Below, piece after piece: positions 25,001 to 32,569 of a DNA stretch of 64,000 bases. Within the stretch, counting starts at the first letter, position 1. Each line of letters begins with the position of its first letter. A program made the translations under genes and the position numbers. This stretch comes from Mediterraneibacter butyricigenes. Its GTDB lineage: Bacteria > Bacillota > Clostridia > Lachnospirales > Lachnospiraceae. Location of the stretch: contig NZ_BHGK01000001.1 of assembly GCF_003574295.1 (NCBI RefSeq), positions 2,108,001 to 2,172,000 on the forward strand. Direction: 5' to 3'. The notes under the pieces are model-generated. The model worked only from the letters and a program-made list of their open reading frames with translations, was not told the origin of the DNA and made no database searches.

Positions 25001-26515
25001 TTTGCATGGCAAAGCGCAAAATGGCGTTCGAATCTGCTGTATGAGTATACGGATGCAAAAGGAAATAAGCTGAAGAATAAAGAACGAAGTGTCCCGGTTT
25101 ATGGATATGTCTTGTCGGATCTGAAAAGCCCGGGACCTGCCGTTACTGATTTGGAAGCGGTTTATGACAGTACAGAAAAGAAGATTACCTTGAACTGGAC
25201 GGATGCAAATGCAAACAGAGGAGAGCGCCCGGAAAATGCAGGATACAGGATTTACGTGGTGGATATCACGGGAAAGAAGAAGGAAATTGACACGGTTGCA
25301 AAGGGAACGACCAGTTATACATACACAGAATTGGACGGACGATATGTCTATGAGTTTGTGATCGTGCCATTGTTTGGATCGGCAAAGACGGAGGGCGGCT
25401 TGTCCAACCATGCGGTATGCTATATCCTGAACACCGGATCCGGAAAATCTGCCTATGAACTGGCAGTGGATGCAGGCTTTGAAGGAACTCTGGAAGAATG
25501 GCTGGCATCCCTGGTCGGGGCAACGGGAACCACCGGGGAGAAAGGCGAGAAGGGAGAGACCGGTGAAACGGGAGCCGATGGCCGCGGAATCCAGTCGATT
25601 ACCCTGACGGCTTCTGAAAATGGAATCGACACCTATACCATCACCTATACCGATGGAACCACCTCCACTTTCCAGGTGAAAAATGGAATAGACGGACAAG
25701 ATGGTGCGGATGGACAGACTGGAAAATCCGCCTATGAACTGGCACAGGAACTTGGGTATCAGGGTTCTCTGCAAGACTGGCTGAATTCACTGGTAGGAGA
25801 AGCTGGACAAGACGGAGCCGATGGGCAGGACGGTCAAAACGGAAAGTCTGCCTATGAGCTGGCAGTAGAAAATGGATACAACGGCACAGAATCCATGTGG
25901 TTGGCATCCCTGATCGGAGCAACCGGAGCCACAGGCGAAAAAGGGGAGAAGGGAGAGACCGGTGAAACGGGAGCGGACGGCCGCGGAATCCAGTCAATCA
26001 CTCTGAACGCTTCGGAAAATGGAATCGATACCTATACCATTACCTATACCGATGACACGACCTCCACCTTCCGGATTAAAAACGGAACGGACGGAAAAGA
26101 CGGGGCCGATGGCAAGGATGGTGCAAATGGAGTAGCCGGGCAGAACGGAGCGAATGGCACGAATGGAACCAACGGAGCAGCCGGACAAAACGGAACCAAT
26201 GGTGCAAATGGAACTGCCGATGCTGTGGCACAAGAAGACGAAACGACCCAGGATGTACCGGAAAGCAATACCATTTATGGCCTGGAAAATGTAGGAATTG
26301 ATAAAAACGGGGATCTGGTACTGTTGCTGAGCGGCGGAAAACAGGTGCGGGCAGGTCATGTCAATGAAGATGGTGCGCTGGAGGTCGGAAGCGAGCAGAT
26401 TGCCAGAGTGGAAAAAGCCCTGAAACTTGCGTGGCTGGCACTGATTCTTGCAATTGTATCACTGGTTCTTACAATCGGCTCCTTTCTTCCGGAGTTGAGA
26501 AAAAAGAAAAAATGA
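22016..26515 (+). CDS. Large surface protein: FG-GAP-like region, Fn3 domain, collagen-like modules, C-terminal membrane anchor
   Basis: A 1499-residue exported protein. A signal peptide/anchor spans about residues 20-50. A long N-terminal region carries calcium-binding, integrin FG-GAP/dockerin-like loops (GDFDKTGKDRIVVYA near 267, DAGDVNGDGIDDLAVI near 345, VDIDDDGVL near 674). A fibronectin type III-like domain lies at about 1040-1130. Residues 1138-1405 alternate GKSAYELAxxxGxxGTxxxW modules with Gly-X-Y collagen-like runs (GEKGEKGETGETGADG). A final hydrophobic helix with KKKK tail (about 1470-1499) anchors it; there is no LPXTG sorting signal. It probably binds host or mucus ligands. 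ATG 22016 is chosen because GGGAG lies seven bases ahead. Confidence 0.85.
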   Translation: MEKDRKNRKHTGGKSSYRTHTKAAAFLSFVMAMILGISSFATFTTQAMEETGTQEVQSQSQDGADGEAQAQSSGDSVDRISFGTAFGDGNDAAILSPGEPTGYDKNDTDNPFGTAVGDPFTIFRQSELFTYAGSQVEATSVVDVNAWSKAVIYDTRKGTDASEVLAGGNWTAKEDLKYGDLLGSGNLFLAQANGVQTVSFDPTGSGRADHIAWIGLCKKDGANRVYVWAYNARNHRMSNPVELGTMNWVMEDTQAYQLQNYLSITAGDFDKTGKDRIVVYAAMDGETMALVELSAVSAESSVTLSEVKRGTALLNAAYMQDGDAYATLRSKSSSDGKYRLGCDLDAGDVNGDGIDDLAVISYTERFNTNPDPHPEVLAAGETIVEPNLTVAYGKNAQEQILAPEKKKSIAVASERKEAAVRGNEVLVPLSPTISIGNVSGNSYQEIVVSGIGGKILIDYNETVMDCVALSGNNDLLLMTICDSGDADAKLVRGMVASDALADGLTDGLSAHMTYPSMGTTAVAINGKGNIEYAFAGGRIYDLSDGTAKKMSKASSKYFEDSIDGNRFEYRKNYKIACAYISQACAAPVDGNNSGYEQLIFTAGTCWKATDAGAEYITDYTLGMIGVSGRNESTQMATEYYTTPYSGFTKDVNRLATSTGNSLDKGTACLICPVDIDDDGVLAKYEGKDFIYADPQVEAVLQAAPYFKELGKNSGQTSLKYTLSYEYEKQNDLIESYSLGFAGSVGYTTEAMKVIEGSLRLGYSGMTDHFQANHYSTEYTTEFAATGYDSVVLYRTPVTFYLYSIWNPEKKEWVESGLGTAYAGKPEYVQMSVSDYNQFVDKYNATLDDRYAQSELTKKPNYLDKLSSDLYVGNSGDPYSYYHKGKGQSSPTDLAMLNGTVFELGYNSGHNASEFVVGEAVTSGLEQQHGLLFDLTITGGAPWIKAGGYVTFENMWGTTVSKTKAESTGYQGQVENLDLNELVENGYTEEMVKSYYFAWQSAKWRSNLLYEYTDAKGNKLKNKERSVPVYGYVLSDLKSPGPAVTDLEAVYDSTEKKITLNWTDANANRGERPENAGYRIYVVDITGKKKEIDTVAKGTTSYTYTELDGRYVYEFVIVPLFGSAKTEGGLSNHAVCYILNTGSGKSAYELAVDAGFEGTLEEWLASLVGATGTTGEKGEKGETGETGADGRGIQSITLTASENGIDTYTITYTDGTTSTFQVKNGIDGQDGADGQTGKSAYELAQELGYQGSLQDWLNSLVGEAGQDGADGQDGQNGKSAYELAVENGYNGTESMWLASLIGATGATGEKGEKGETGETGADGRGIQSITLNASENGIDTYTITYTDDTTSTFRIKNGTDGKDGADGKDGANGVAGQNGANGTNGTNGAAGQNGTNGANGTADAVAQEDETTQDVPESNTIYGLENVGIDKNGDLVLLLSGGKQVRAGHVNEDGALEVGSEQIARVEKALKLAWLALILAIVSLVLTIGSFLPELRKKKK
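25500..26090 (+). repeat. Tandem duplication within the collagen-like region
   Basis: The segment at about 25500-25690 (WLASLVGATG through the YTITYTDGTTSTF strand) recurs at about 25900-26090 with most bases unchanged, separated by a third, shorter GKSAYELA module. Identity falls mainly at third positions, indicating an old intragenic duplication. Confidence 0.8.
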
Positions 26516-26547
26516 CGTATGATAGAGAGGAAAAGGAGGGTGGCACA

Positions 26548-26838
26548 GTGTTTACACAACCGGATCATACTTATCGGGAGATTCAGGAACGTTCCTTTCA
26601 GCAATGGTTAAATGAAATGGAACATCATTCTGATCTTGCAGTCAGTGGCGGAGTGCGCCTGGCGAGAGAATATGTTCAATATTTAAAAGAGGAGATTAAG
26701 CGTCAGGAAGCATCGAATCAGTTAAAAGCCGATTACATGAAAAAATTAAAGAATGAAATAAAAGAAAAAGAGGGAAGAGACGACTTGTGTCAATCTGATG
26801 GAAGTCTTCCGCAAAGAATTCATTTGTCAGAAATTTGA
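26548..26838 (+). CDS. Small helical protein of unknown function
   Basis: A 96-residue, charged, predicted all-helical protein (SFQQWLNEMEHHSDLAVSGG, ARELxY-like helices, then a Lys/Glu-rich tail). GTG 26548 is chosen because AAGGAGG lies nine bases before it; an alternative ATG at 26512 overlaps the stop of the surface protein gene. The 3' end overlaps the next frame by 41 bases. No family recognised. Confidence 0.5.
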   Translation: MFTQPDHTYREIQERSFQQWLNEMEHHSDLAVSGGVRLAREYVQYLKEEIKRQEASNQLKADYMKKLKNEIKEKEGRDDLCQSDGSLPQRIHLSEI

Positions 26839-27106
26839 AGCCCATAATCATACAGAAGAAACGCTGTTTGCGATGACGGGTGGAATCCTGATCCCGTTTG
26901 CAAAACCGGGAAAATTTACAGAAGACGAGATCCACATTTTCTATATCCCGAAAGGGGCAGGAATCTCCTGCAGACCGGGCGTCTGGCACTGGGCACCGTA
27001 TACACTGGAAGAATCGGTGATGTGTATGGTCATCTTTAAGAAAAATACCAGTCGGGAGGATATTTATTTTACCGAACTGGCAGAACCGGCTGGCTTTGAA
27101 CTCTGA
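26798..27106 (+). CDS. AllA-like (ureidoglycolate lyase) cupin, short or N-terminally truncated
   Basis: A 102-residue frame that matches the second half of AllA-type cupins: IPFAKPGKFTEDEIHIFYIP followed by GAGISCRPGVWHWAPYTL, with the conserved Trp-His of the cupin barrel, plus an N-terminal HNHTEE metal-like motif. Full family members are about 160 residues, and the usual N-terminal strands are missing. No good ribosome binding site precedes ATG 26798, so the gene may be broken or translated by coupling from the preceding frame. Its last 43 bases overlap the converging regulator gene. Confidence 0.55.
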   Translation: MEVFRKEFICQKFEAHNHTEETLFAMTGGILIPFAKPGKFTEDEIHIFYIPKGAGISCRPGVWHWAPYTLEESVMCMVIFKKNTSREDIYFTELAEPAGFEL

Positions 27107-27621
27107 GAACGGAGTCTGGATTTTTCTTCGTTTAGGAGTTCAATATTGATTCCTTTTTCTCCGGCAGTTTTATCGACCCAGAGATTTAAGGAATCTACCG
27201 CCAGAGATACTTCATCCAGCTTCTGGCTGATAAATGCAAAGTCTTTGATTTCATCGTCCGTGATCTTTCCGTCACGGGCGATTTGAATTAAACGACCGGT
27301 CAGCGGATTGATCTCGTTTAAGCTGGCAATGGTTTCCAGAATGATATTGGAAAGTTCAGAGACTTCCACTTCCGGCACATACCGTTCGCCGATGGTGCAT
27401 TTGTGGGAACAGTAGTAGTTGCACAGATCCGGACGTTTGTAGCAGTCTGCCATCTGAATGATATCGTAGGGAGTTGGCTCCTGCAGCTCGTATTCAAATT
27501 TTTCGATGCGGGAGGCAGAAAGTCCCGGCATCAGTTCACTGGCTTTTTCACGGGTCAGCCCCTGAGCTTCCCGGCAAAGTTGGTAGATTGTTTTATTTTC
27601 ACGTGTGGATTGTTTTCCCAT
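27064..27621 (-). CDS. XRE-like HTH protein with cysteine cluster
   Basis: A 185-residue protein. Residues 10-60 form an HTH of the XRE type (TIYQLCREAQGLTREKASEL). It is followed by CNYYCSHKC at about residues 67-75, which could bind a metal or Fe-S cluster. The remainder is helical (DEIKDFAFISQKLDEVSLAV). Similar proteins are widespread in Lachnospiraceae and uncharacterised. RBS is not obvious. The 3' end overlaps the converging cupin frame by 43 bases. Confidence 0.65.
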   Translation of the reverse strand: MGKQSTRENKTIYQLCREAQGLTREKASELMPGLSASRIEKFEYELQEPTPYDIIQMADCYKRPDLCNYYCSHKCTIGERYVPEVEVSELSNIILETIASLNEINPLTGRLIQIARDGKITDDEIKDFAFISQKLDEVSLAVDSLNLWVDKTAGEKGINIELLNEEKSRLRSQSSKPAGSASSVK

Positions 27622-27807
27622 TTCATTTGCCTCACAGTTCTTGTTTATTTCACAAAACCAGAGAAATACACCGGCGTAATTCTTTAAAATGGCGGTGTAT
27701 TTGCTGTTTATAGTTGATTATACTGGAATTATGAAAAAACGGCAAGAATGGGTCGGAAAAAGGAAACGTTCAAACAGAGAGCGTTCCAAAAGAAATGAGG
27801 TGGCAGT

Positions 27808-27936
27808 TTGAATGCAGAACAGAGGCTCAGACTGATCCGGGTCATAGAAAAAATCAAAAGAAATCCGGAATTCAGTGAAAAGCTGGGGATTCGGGATCAG
27901 TCGAAGTTAAAGTCACGAAAAGAGGAGGAAGAATAA
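27808..27936 (+). CDS. Small 42-residue charged protein
   Basis: TTG 27808, behind GAGGTGGCAGT, opens a 42-codon frame (NAEQRLRLIRVIEKIKRNPEF, then SEKLGIRD and a KKEEE-like tail) ending at TAA 27934-27936. The next gene's ATG begins one base later, which supports translation of both. No known family; helical, possibly a regulatory peptide. Confidence 0.5.
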   Translation: MNAEQRLRLIRVIEKIKRNPEFSEKLGIRDQSKLKSRKEEEE

Positions 27937-27937
27937 A

Positions 27938-28156
27938 ATGTTATCACTATTGTTTATGATTTGCGTGTTCTGGATATTTGGAAAATTATTTATCTTCGGA
28001 TTACGCGCGGCCTGGAGCGTTTCAAAATTATTATTGACGGTTGTGCTCTGGCCGGTGATTCTGATTGGGATGCTGATCGGAGGATTGCTCCATCTGGCAT
28101 TTCCGATTCTGGTGATCGCCGGGATCTGGGCGTTGTTTACATCAAGACAGCAGTAA
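27938..28156 (+). CDS. Small two-span membrane protein
   Basis: A 72-residue hydrophobic protein with two or three membrane segments (about 3-22, 28-50, 52-68) and a short charged end (TSRQQ). It is preceded by GAGGAGG within the end of the 42-residue frame and followed 51 bases later by the AIM24 gene, so it is probably part of one transcription unit. Function unknown. Confidence 0.6.
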   Translation: MLSLLFMICVFWIFGKLFIFGLRAAWSVSKLLLTVVLWPVILIGMLIGGLLHLAFPILVIAGIWALFTSRQQ

Positions 28157-28207
28157 AGAGTGAAAAAGCAATAAAAAAATATAAGGATTACAAAGGAGAA
28201 AAACATT

Positions 28208-29044
28208 ATGAAAATCAGAAATCTGGAAAATGAAAACAGAAAAGTCATTAAAAGTGTAGACAATTTTCACGTATTGGAATATGTGAAAGATGCCAGTGTT
28301 TCCCCGATGAATGCGGCGGATGAATACTTTATGAGTCAGATGAATGTACGAAGAAGACAGGTTGTCATTGATCTCAGCAAAGATCATTCTGCAATTATTC
28401 AGGCCGGAGCAATGCAGTGGATGGGGGGAAACGTACAGGCAACGACTGGTGTGAAAGGAATCGGGGATCTTTTCGGAAAAGCAATCAAAGGGGCTGTGAC
28501 AAAAGAATCCGCTGTGAAACCGGAGTATGTAGGAGAAGGATGCCTGGTATTGGAACCGACCTATAAGTATATTATTTTAGAAGACATATCAAAATGGGGT
28601 GCAGCAGGAATGACCATCGAGGATGGAATGTTTTTAGCCTGTGATTCTAATGTGCAGAGTAAAATTGTGGCAAGAAAAAATGTATCATCAGCGGTGCTCG
28701 GTGGAGAAGGGATTTTCAATCTGAGTCTGCAGGGAAATGGTGTGGCAGCACTGGAGAGCAATGTTCCGGAGGAAGAACTGATCGAGATTGAACTGGAAAA
28801 TGATGAATTAAAAATTGATGGGAATCTGGCAGTGTGTTGGTCCTCAAATCTGGACTTTACAGTAGAACGCACTACAAAGACACTGGTAGGATCAGCGGTC
28901 AGTGGAGAAGGGCTGGTCAATGTATACAGAGGAACCGGAAGAGTCCTGATGTGTCCGGTTGCACCGACAGATTCGCTCTTTGCATCAACAAATACAATGG
29001 CAGCCAAAGCAGCTGCAAAGAACAGTAATACTTTCGGAAAATAG
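28208..29044 (+). CDS. AIM24 family protein
   Basis: A 278-residue protein of the AIM24/DUF124 (TIGR00266-like) family. It is rich in short beta strands and glycines, with typical motifs such as GAMQWMGGNVQAT near residue 60, LEDISKWGAAGMTIEDGMFLA near 118, and GGEGIFNLSLQGNGVAAL. The family fold is a trimeric beta structure; its function in bacteria is unclear, with proposed membrane or stress roles. AAGGAGAAAAACATT precedes the start. Confidence 0.88.
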   Translation: MKIRNLENENRKVIKSVDNFHVLEYVKDASVSPMNAADEYFMSQMNVRRRQVVIDLSKDHSAIIQAGAMQWMGGNVQATTGVKGIGDLFGKAIKGAVTKESAVKPEYVGEGCLVLEPTYKYIILEDISKWGAAGMTIEDGMFLACDSNVQSKIVARKNVSSAVLGGEGIFNLSLQGNGVAALESNVPEEELIEIELENDELKIDGNLAVCWSSNLDFTVERTTKTLVGSAVSGEGLVNVYRGTGRVLMCPVAPTDSLFASTNTMAAKAAAKNSNTFGK

Positions 29045-29065
29045 GATAATAAGACCGGAAACGGG

Positions 29066-29113
29066 CAGCGGGATACTTCTCAGAAAATATTTCAGAGGAG
29101 TCCTGCTGTTTTT
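29066..29113 (+). terminator. Terminator after the AIM24 gene
   Basis: An interrupted stem, CAGC-GG-ACT-CTC with GAG-AGT-CC-GCTG, is followed by TTTTT. The remaining bases up to 29346 hold an 11-bp inverted repeat (GATAAATCAAG 29174-29184 and CTTGATTTATC 29222-29232) of unknown role and no gene. Confidence 0.65.
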
Positions 29114-29346
29114 AGGTGTTCCATATTCGAGAGTATTTCTGATGATCCCTCCGAAAAAAGAGAAATATACGGGGATAAATCAAGAAAAAAGAAGTGTATT
29201 TTCTGGCAAAGGCCTCGTATACTTGATTTATCAAACGACAGAAATGCCGGGAGACAGGACAGACTTTAACGGTCCGAGAATTTCAGGATCATGAAGAAAA
29301 CATTATGGATTGGATGAAGGAAAGAGAAACCACAGGAGGAAACAAA

Positions 29347-29985
29347 ATGGCAGAACTTAGAAGAAAAGAAGAAAAAAGAGAAAGACGGGAAGGAAGAAGA
29401 TTCTCATTTTCAAAAGTCAAACTGGTTGCAGTGGTGGTAATCGTGGCGCTTGTCTTTGCCGGAGGTATGGGATTTCGTCAAACACTGGATAAGATGTGGA
29501 ACAAGACAGAAGTGACGACAGACTATATCAGCGGCAAGCTGGAAAATGTAGGAGAACTGACCACGCAGAAAGTTACTTATTCGGCACGGCTGACGGTGGA
29601 AAAAGGCGAGATTCCGTTTATCACGAAAAAAGGTTTCACGATGGTTTATAACGCAACGATGACTGCGGGTATCAAGATGGAAGATATGAAGATCAAAACC
29701 GCGGACAAGAAAGTGGTGATTACCGTGCCGCACGCAACTGTGATCAGCAATAAAGTAGATCCGGATTCCATTCAGTTCTATGATGAAAAGAAAGCTCTTT
29801 TTAACTGGAGCACAAAAAATGACGTTTCAGAAGCAATCTCTATGGCGGAAAAGGATGTGAAGGAGAATCCTACCGTTGATACCGAGGAACTGCTGAATAA
29901 GGCGGACGAACATCTGGAAGAACTGATACATGCATTGTTGGATGATTCGGTGGATGGACGCGAAGTTGTGGTGGAATTTGAATAG
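29347..29985 (+). CDS. DUF4230 domain protein, membrane-anchored
   Basis: A 212-residue protein with a basic N-terminus, one membrane helix (about 23-41) and an extracytoplasmic DUF4230 domain. That domain shows an alternating strand pattern (TTQKVTYSARLTVEKGEIPF then FTMVYNATMTAGIKMEDMKI) that ends in helices. Function is not known. ATG 29347 has AGGAGGAAACAAA directly ahead and is preferred to the upstream in-frame ATG at 29305. Confidence 0.8.
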   Translation: MAELRRKEEKRERREGRRFSFSKVKLVAVVVIVALVFAGGMGFRQTLDKMWNKTEVTTDYISGKLENVGELTTQKVTYSARLTVEKGEIPFITKKGFTMVYNATMTAGIKMEDMKIKTADKKVVITVPHATVISNKVDPDSIQFYDEKKALFNWSTKNDVSEAISMAEKDVKENPTVDTEELLNKADEHLEELIHALLDDSVDGREVVVEFE

Positions 29986-30049
29986 AAAGTTCCTGTTTAC
30001 ATAAAATCATGGGAACAGCCACGATGACTTGAGAAAAAGGAGCATCAAT

Positions 30050-30583
30050 ATGGAATATGAACACATCGTCCACACCTTTCAGCCGGTTTTTGACGAACAT
30101 TCAGAGATATTGATTCTGGGAACTTTACCATCGGTGAAGTCCAGAGAAAATCAGTTTTATTATGGACATAAACAGAATCGTTTCTGGAAGGTCCTGGCCA
30201 AAATATGTGAAGAGTCGATACCGGAAACCATCGAAGAAAAGAAAGAAATGCTGTTGCGTAATCATATTGCAATCTGGGATGTGATTGAAAGCTGTGATAT
30301 CAAAGGTTCCAGTGACAGCAGTATCAGGAATGTGGTTCCGACAGATCTGAGTTGGATTTTGGAAGGATCACAGGTAAAGAAAATCTTTGCGAATGGGAAG
30401 AAGGCGGGAGCGTTATATCAGAAATACCAACAGCAGATAACCGGGATGGAGGCGATAGTGTTGCCCTCTACCAGCCCGGCAAATGCTGCCTGGTCGTTTG
30501 AGCGGTTATATGAAGAATGGAAACACCAGCTTACCAGGAATATTGGTTCAATCCCTGCACCAGACCATCCGCCAGTTGGCTGA
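30050..30583 (+). CDS. DNA-deoxyinosine glycosylase (UDG superfamily)
   Basis: A 177-residue protein of the uracil-DNA glycosylase superfamily. Motif A (EILILGTLPSVKSRENQFYY) and motif B (LPSTSPANAAWSFERL) match DNA-deoxyinosine glycosylases, which remove hypoxanthine (deaminated adenine) from DNA. ATG 30050 is preceded by AAGGAGCATCAAT. The last 17 codons run into the end of the opposite-strand amidase gene, a 53-base tail overlap. The normal stop was probably lost and the frame now ends at TGA 30581-30583 with a Pro-rich tail. Confidence 0.88.
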   Translation: MEYEHIVHTFQPVFDEHSEILILGTLPSVKSRENQFYYGHKQNRFWKVLAKICEESIPETIEEKKEMLLRNHIAIWDVIESCDIKGSSDSSIRNVVPTDLSWILEGSQVKKIFANGKKAGALYQKYQQQITGMEAIVLPSTSPANAAWSFERLYEEWKHQLTRNIGSIPAPDHPPVG

Positions 30584-31565
30584 GGGTGGAATCGGAATGA
30601 TCAGAGGCTGCATTTCCAAGTTCCACATCGACGGATGGAATGGTACTGTACGAGGTCTGGGTCAGATCTACACTCATATGACCATTCTGATAAATGGTGG
30701 CACCGATGTTACGAAGTCCGGCAACCAACGCTTCTCCCAAAGCGTCATGCTGCTGCCAGTGGGAAGCAACCGGTTCCATGGATTTCAGAGTATCCGGTAC
30801 AGAAATGTAGAAACATCCTTTGTCATAGTTCAATCCGTCGCCATCCCAGTGGAGGGCGATATGACAGTCTGCCACGTGATTGCAGAGAACAGTTCGTGCC
30901 ACATTGTCGAGTTGGACATCTTCGCCGTCACGCACCATCAGGACATCATACCCTTCTGCAAGAAGTTTTTCTTTTAAAATCTGAGCCATGCGAAGTGTGA
31001 CGGTTGGCTCAGGGGTACCATCTGCAAATGTCATACCGGAAGAAACCGCGATGGCCTGAATGGCACCTTCTGCGGTACTGCCGCCAGTCGTCTTTGGGGA
31101 CCCGTCTGGATGGCAGAGCGTTTTTACCGCGGTGCCACCGGAAGTTCCGTGACCTGCATTTACTCCAATGATCTTTCCCTTTCGGTTGGAAGTGGCAAGA
31201 TAAATTGTAGCAGTTCCAGAAGAGATGGCGGAGTGGTCCGCATATTTCCAGGACGGATCCAGTGCAACCTGCTGCCCGTTGGTGTAATTGGAAGAAGGGA
31301 TAGAGGGATTCGATATGGAAGCGTTCTGTGCAATCGCTTCTTCCACAGCATCTGTAAAAAGTCTGGTACAGTGATCTCTTCTGGAATCAGAGAAAAATCC
31401 GGATAGCCGGTGTGAAACCAAGGAAGAGGATATCAGTTTGCGGAAAGAAGAATCGGAAGAGCTGGAACCTTTCTGTAGTTTAGAGAGGGGCGTTTTATCG
31501 TTACATGCAGTCAAAATACAACTGCACAGAAGCATACAGAAAACGGAAGTATATAGTTTTTTCAT
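30531..31565 (-). CDS. N-acetylmuramoyl-L-alanine amidase, lipoprotein
   Basis: A 344-residue exported amidase. The N-terminus is a lipoprotein signal with lipobox ILTAC (Cys 21), followed by a Ser-rich linker. The Amidase_3 zinc-dependent domain covers about 130-340: IGVNAGHG (first Zn His), an EGA glutamate near 168, and ALHWDGD (His in the second zinc site). It cleaves the bond between MurNAc and the stem peptide of peptidoglycan, and is probably surface-tethered. Start supported by AGGAGG ahead of ATG. The C-terminus overlaps the convergent glycosylase gene. Confidence 0.88.
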   Translation of the reverse strand: MKKLYTSVFCMLLCSCILTACNDKTPLSKLQKGSSSSDSSFRKLISSSLVSHRLSGFFSDSRRDHCTRLFTDAVEEAIAQNASISNPSIPSSNYTNGQQVALDPSWKYADHSAISSGTATIYLATSNRKGKIIGVNAGHGTSGGTAVKTLCHPDGSPKTTGGSTAEGAIQAIAVSSGMTFADGTPEPTVTLRMAQILKEKLLAEGYDVLMVRDGEDVQLDNVARTVLCNHVADCHIALHWDGDGLNYDKGCFYISVPDTLKSMEPVASHWQQHDALGEALVAGLRNIGATIYQNGHMSVDLTQTSYSTIPSVDVELGNAASDHSDSTLSQLADGLVQGLNQYSW

Positions 31566-31644
31566 AGGAAGTCCTCCTTTGCTTTCCTTTTATTTTAAAA
31601 GCTGCACATAGATTCGGCAAGAGGAAAGGCCGCAGAAAGTAAGG

Positions 31645-31697
31645 AAAAACCGGCAGAGCCGGAGTTTATAAGAAAAACTCTGACTTTGCCGGTTTTG
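31645..31697 (-). terminator. Terminator overlapping the 3' codons of the ferredoxin gene
   Basis: AAAACCGGCA...AGAGTTT on the minus strand pairs with AAACTC...TGCCGGTTTTT. The left arm encodes the last residues of the EFR1 ferredoxin (K-P-A-K-S-E-F-F-L). Confidence 0.7.
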
Positions 31698-32529
31698 TAT
31701 AATTCTGTTTTAACATTTCTACATGGGATAAAAAGGCCGGATCATCAAAATATTTGGCATGAGTAGGGCAACTGCGCACGCAGGTCTGACATTTGATACA
31801 GATGCCGGTGATGATAGCGGGATCTTTTTCATCAATAGAACCCATGGGGCATTTCGTGGCACATAGGCCACATTGCTGACAACGATCCGGGTGGGTTTTC
31901 GGAACTGCTTTTAAAAATTTTGCCGGTTTTCCGTCAACCCCCAGAGGGGTGTAGTAGGTCGTAGGTGGATTTTCACCGGGAACGTCCACTGGCGGAAAAA
32001 GGGAAGCTGCGCAGCGATCGGAAGAAAAACGGTCAACTGGACCGGATAATTTGGAGCAAATCTGAGCCGCAAAAGTATGAAGTAGTTCAAAGTCCGAGAA
32101 ATCCGGACGTCCGTGTCCGATCTGATCGGAAAAACTATGACTGGTACTTACTGCAGCAGCTGCGATAGTATGGAAAGCATTATGCTCCAGAAGATTACGG
32201 AGTTCTATCAATGCATTGTCATAGCTGCGGTTGCCGAAGGCTACGAGTGGAATGGCGATTCCACCATTTCCCTGAAAATGATCCTGAATATAGGGCATGA
32301 TCTTATTTGGCACACGTCCTGCGTAGACCGGTGTCCCAACGAGAACCAGATCTGTGGCCTGAAAGATGAAATCCTTGGTTCTTTGTCTGGGCAATGTAAA
32401 GTCATAAGTTTCCACAGGCAGAGACAGGTGGGTGGAAAGTTTCTGCGCCAGAAACTGAGCCACGTCTGACACGTTTCCACAGGGACTGAATGTAACGGTA
32501 CATATTTTGGAAATAGGGGAGTTCTTCAC
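31666..32529 (-). CDS. EFR1 family ferredoxin (flavodoxin-like domain plus two 4Fe-4S clusters)
   Basis: A 287-residue protein. Residues 1-165 resemble a flavodoxin-like domain (TVTFSPCGNVSDVAQFLAQK and VLVGTPVYAGRVPNK). Residues about 215-265 carry two 4Fe-4S motifs (CQQCGLCATKCP and CIKCQTCVRSCP). Such EFR1 proteins are probable electron carriers. GTG 32529 is chosen, with AAAGGAG eight bases ahead; the longer frame upstream has no ribosome binding site. It follows the flavodoxin gene, the TetR gene and a broken flavodoxin gene, so the cluster concerns low-potential redox. Confidence 0.88.
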   Translation of the reverse strand: MKNSPISKICTVTFSPCGNVSDVAQFLAQKLSTHLSLPVETYDFTLPRQRTKDFIFQATDLVLVGTPVYAGRVPNKIMPYIQDHFQGNGGIAIPLVAFGNRSYDNALIELRNLLEHNAFHTIAAAAVSTSHSFSDQIGHGRPDFSDFELLHTFAAQICSKLSGPVDRFSSDRCAASLFPPVDVPGENPPTTYYTPLGVDGKPAKFLKAVPKTHPDRCQQCGLCATKCPMGSIDEKDPAIITGICIKCQTCVRSCPTHAKYFDDPAFLSHVEMLKQNYTKPAKSEFFL

Positions 32530-32569
32530 GAAACCCACTCCTTTCTCACTTTGAAAAACAAAGGTTGGT

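Noticed and set aside
24701-26359. Long minus-strand frames opposite the large surface protein
   Set aside because: They mirror repetitive collagen-like codons; no ribosome binding site, composition not protein-like.
29174-29232. Inverted repeat as a riboswitch or sRNA gene
   Set aside because: Only one 11-bp stem with a 37-base loop; no known RNA class motif and no T tract.
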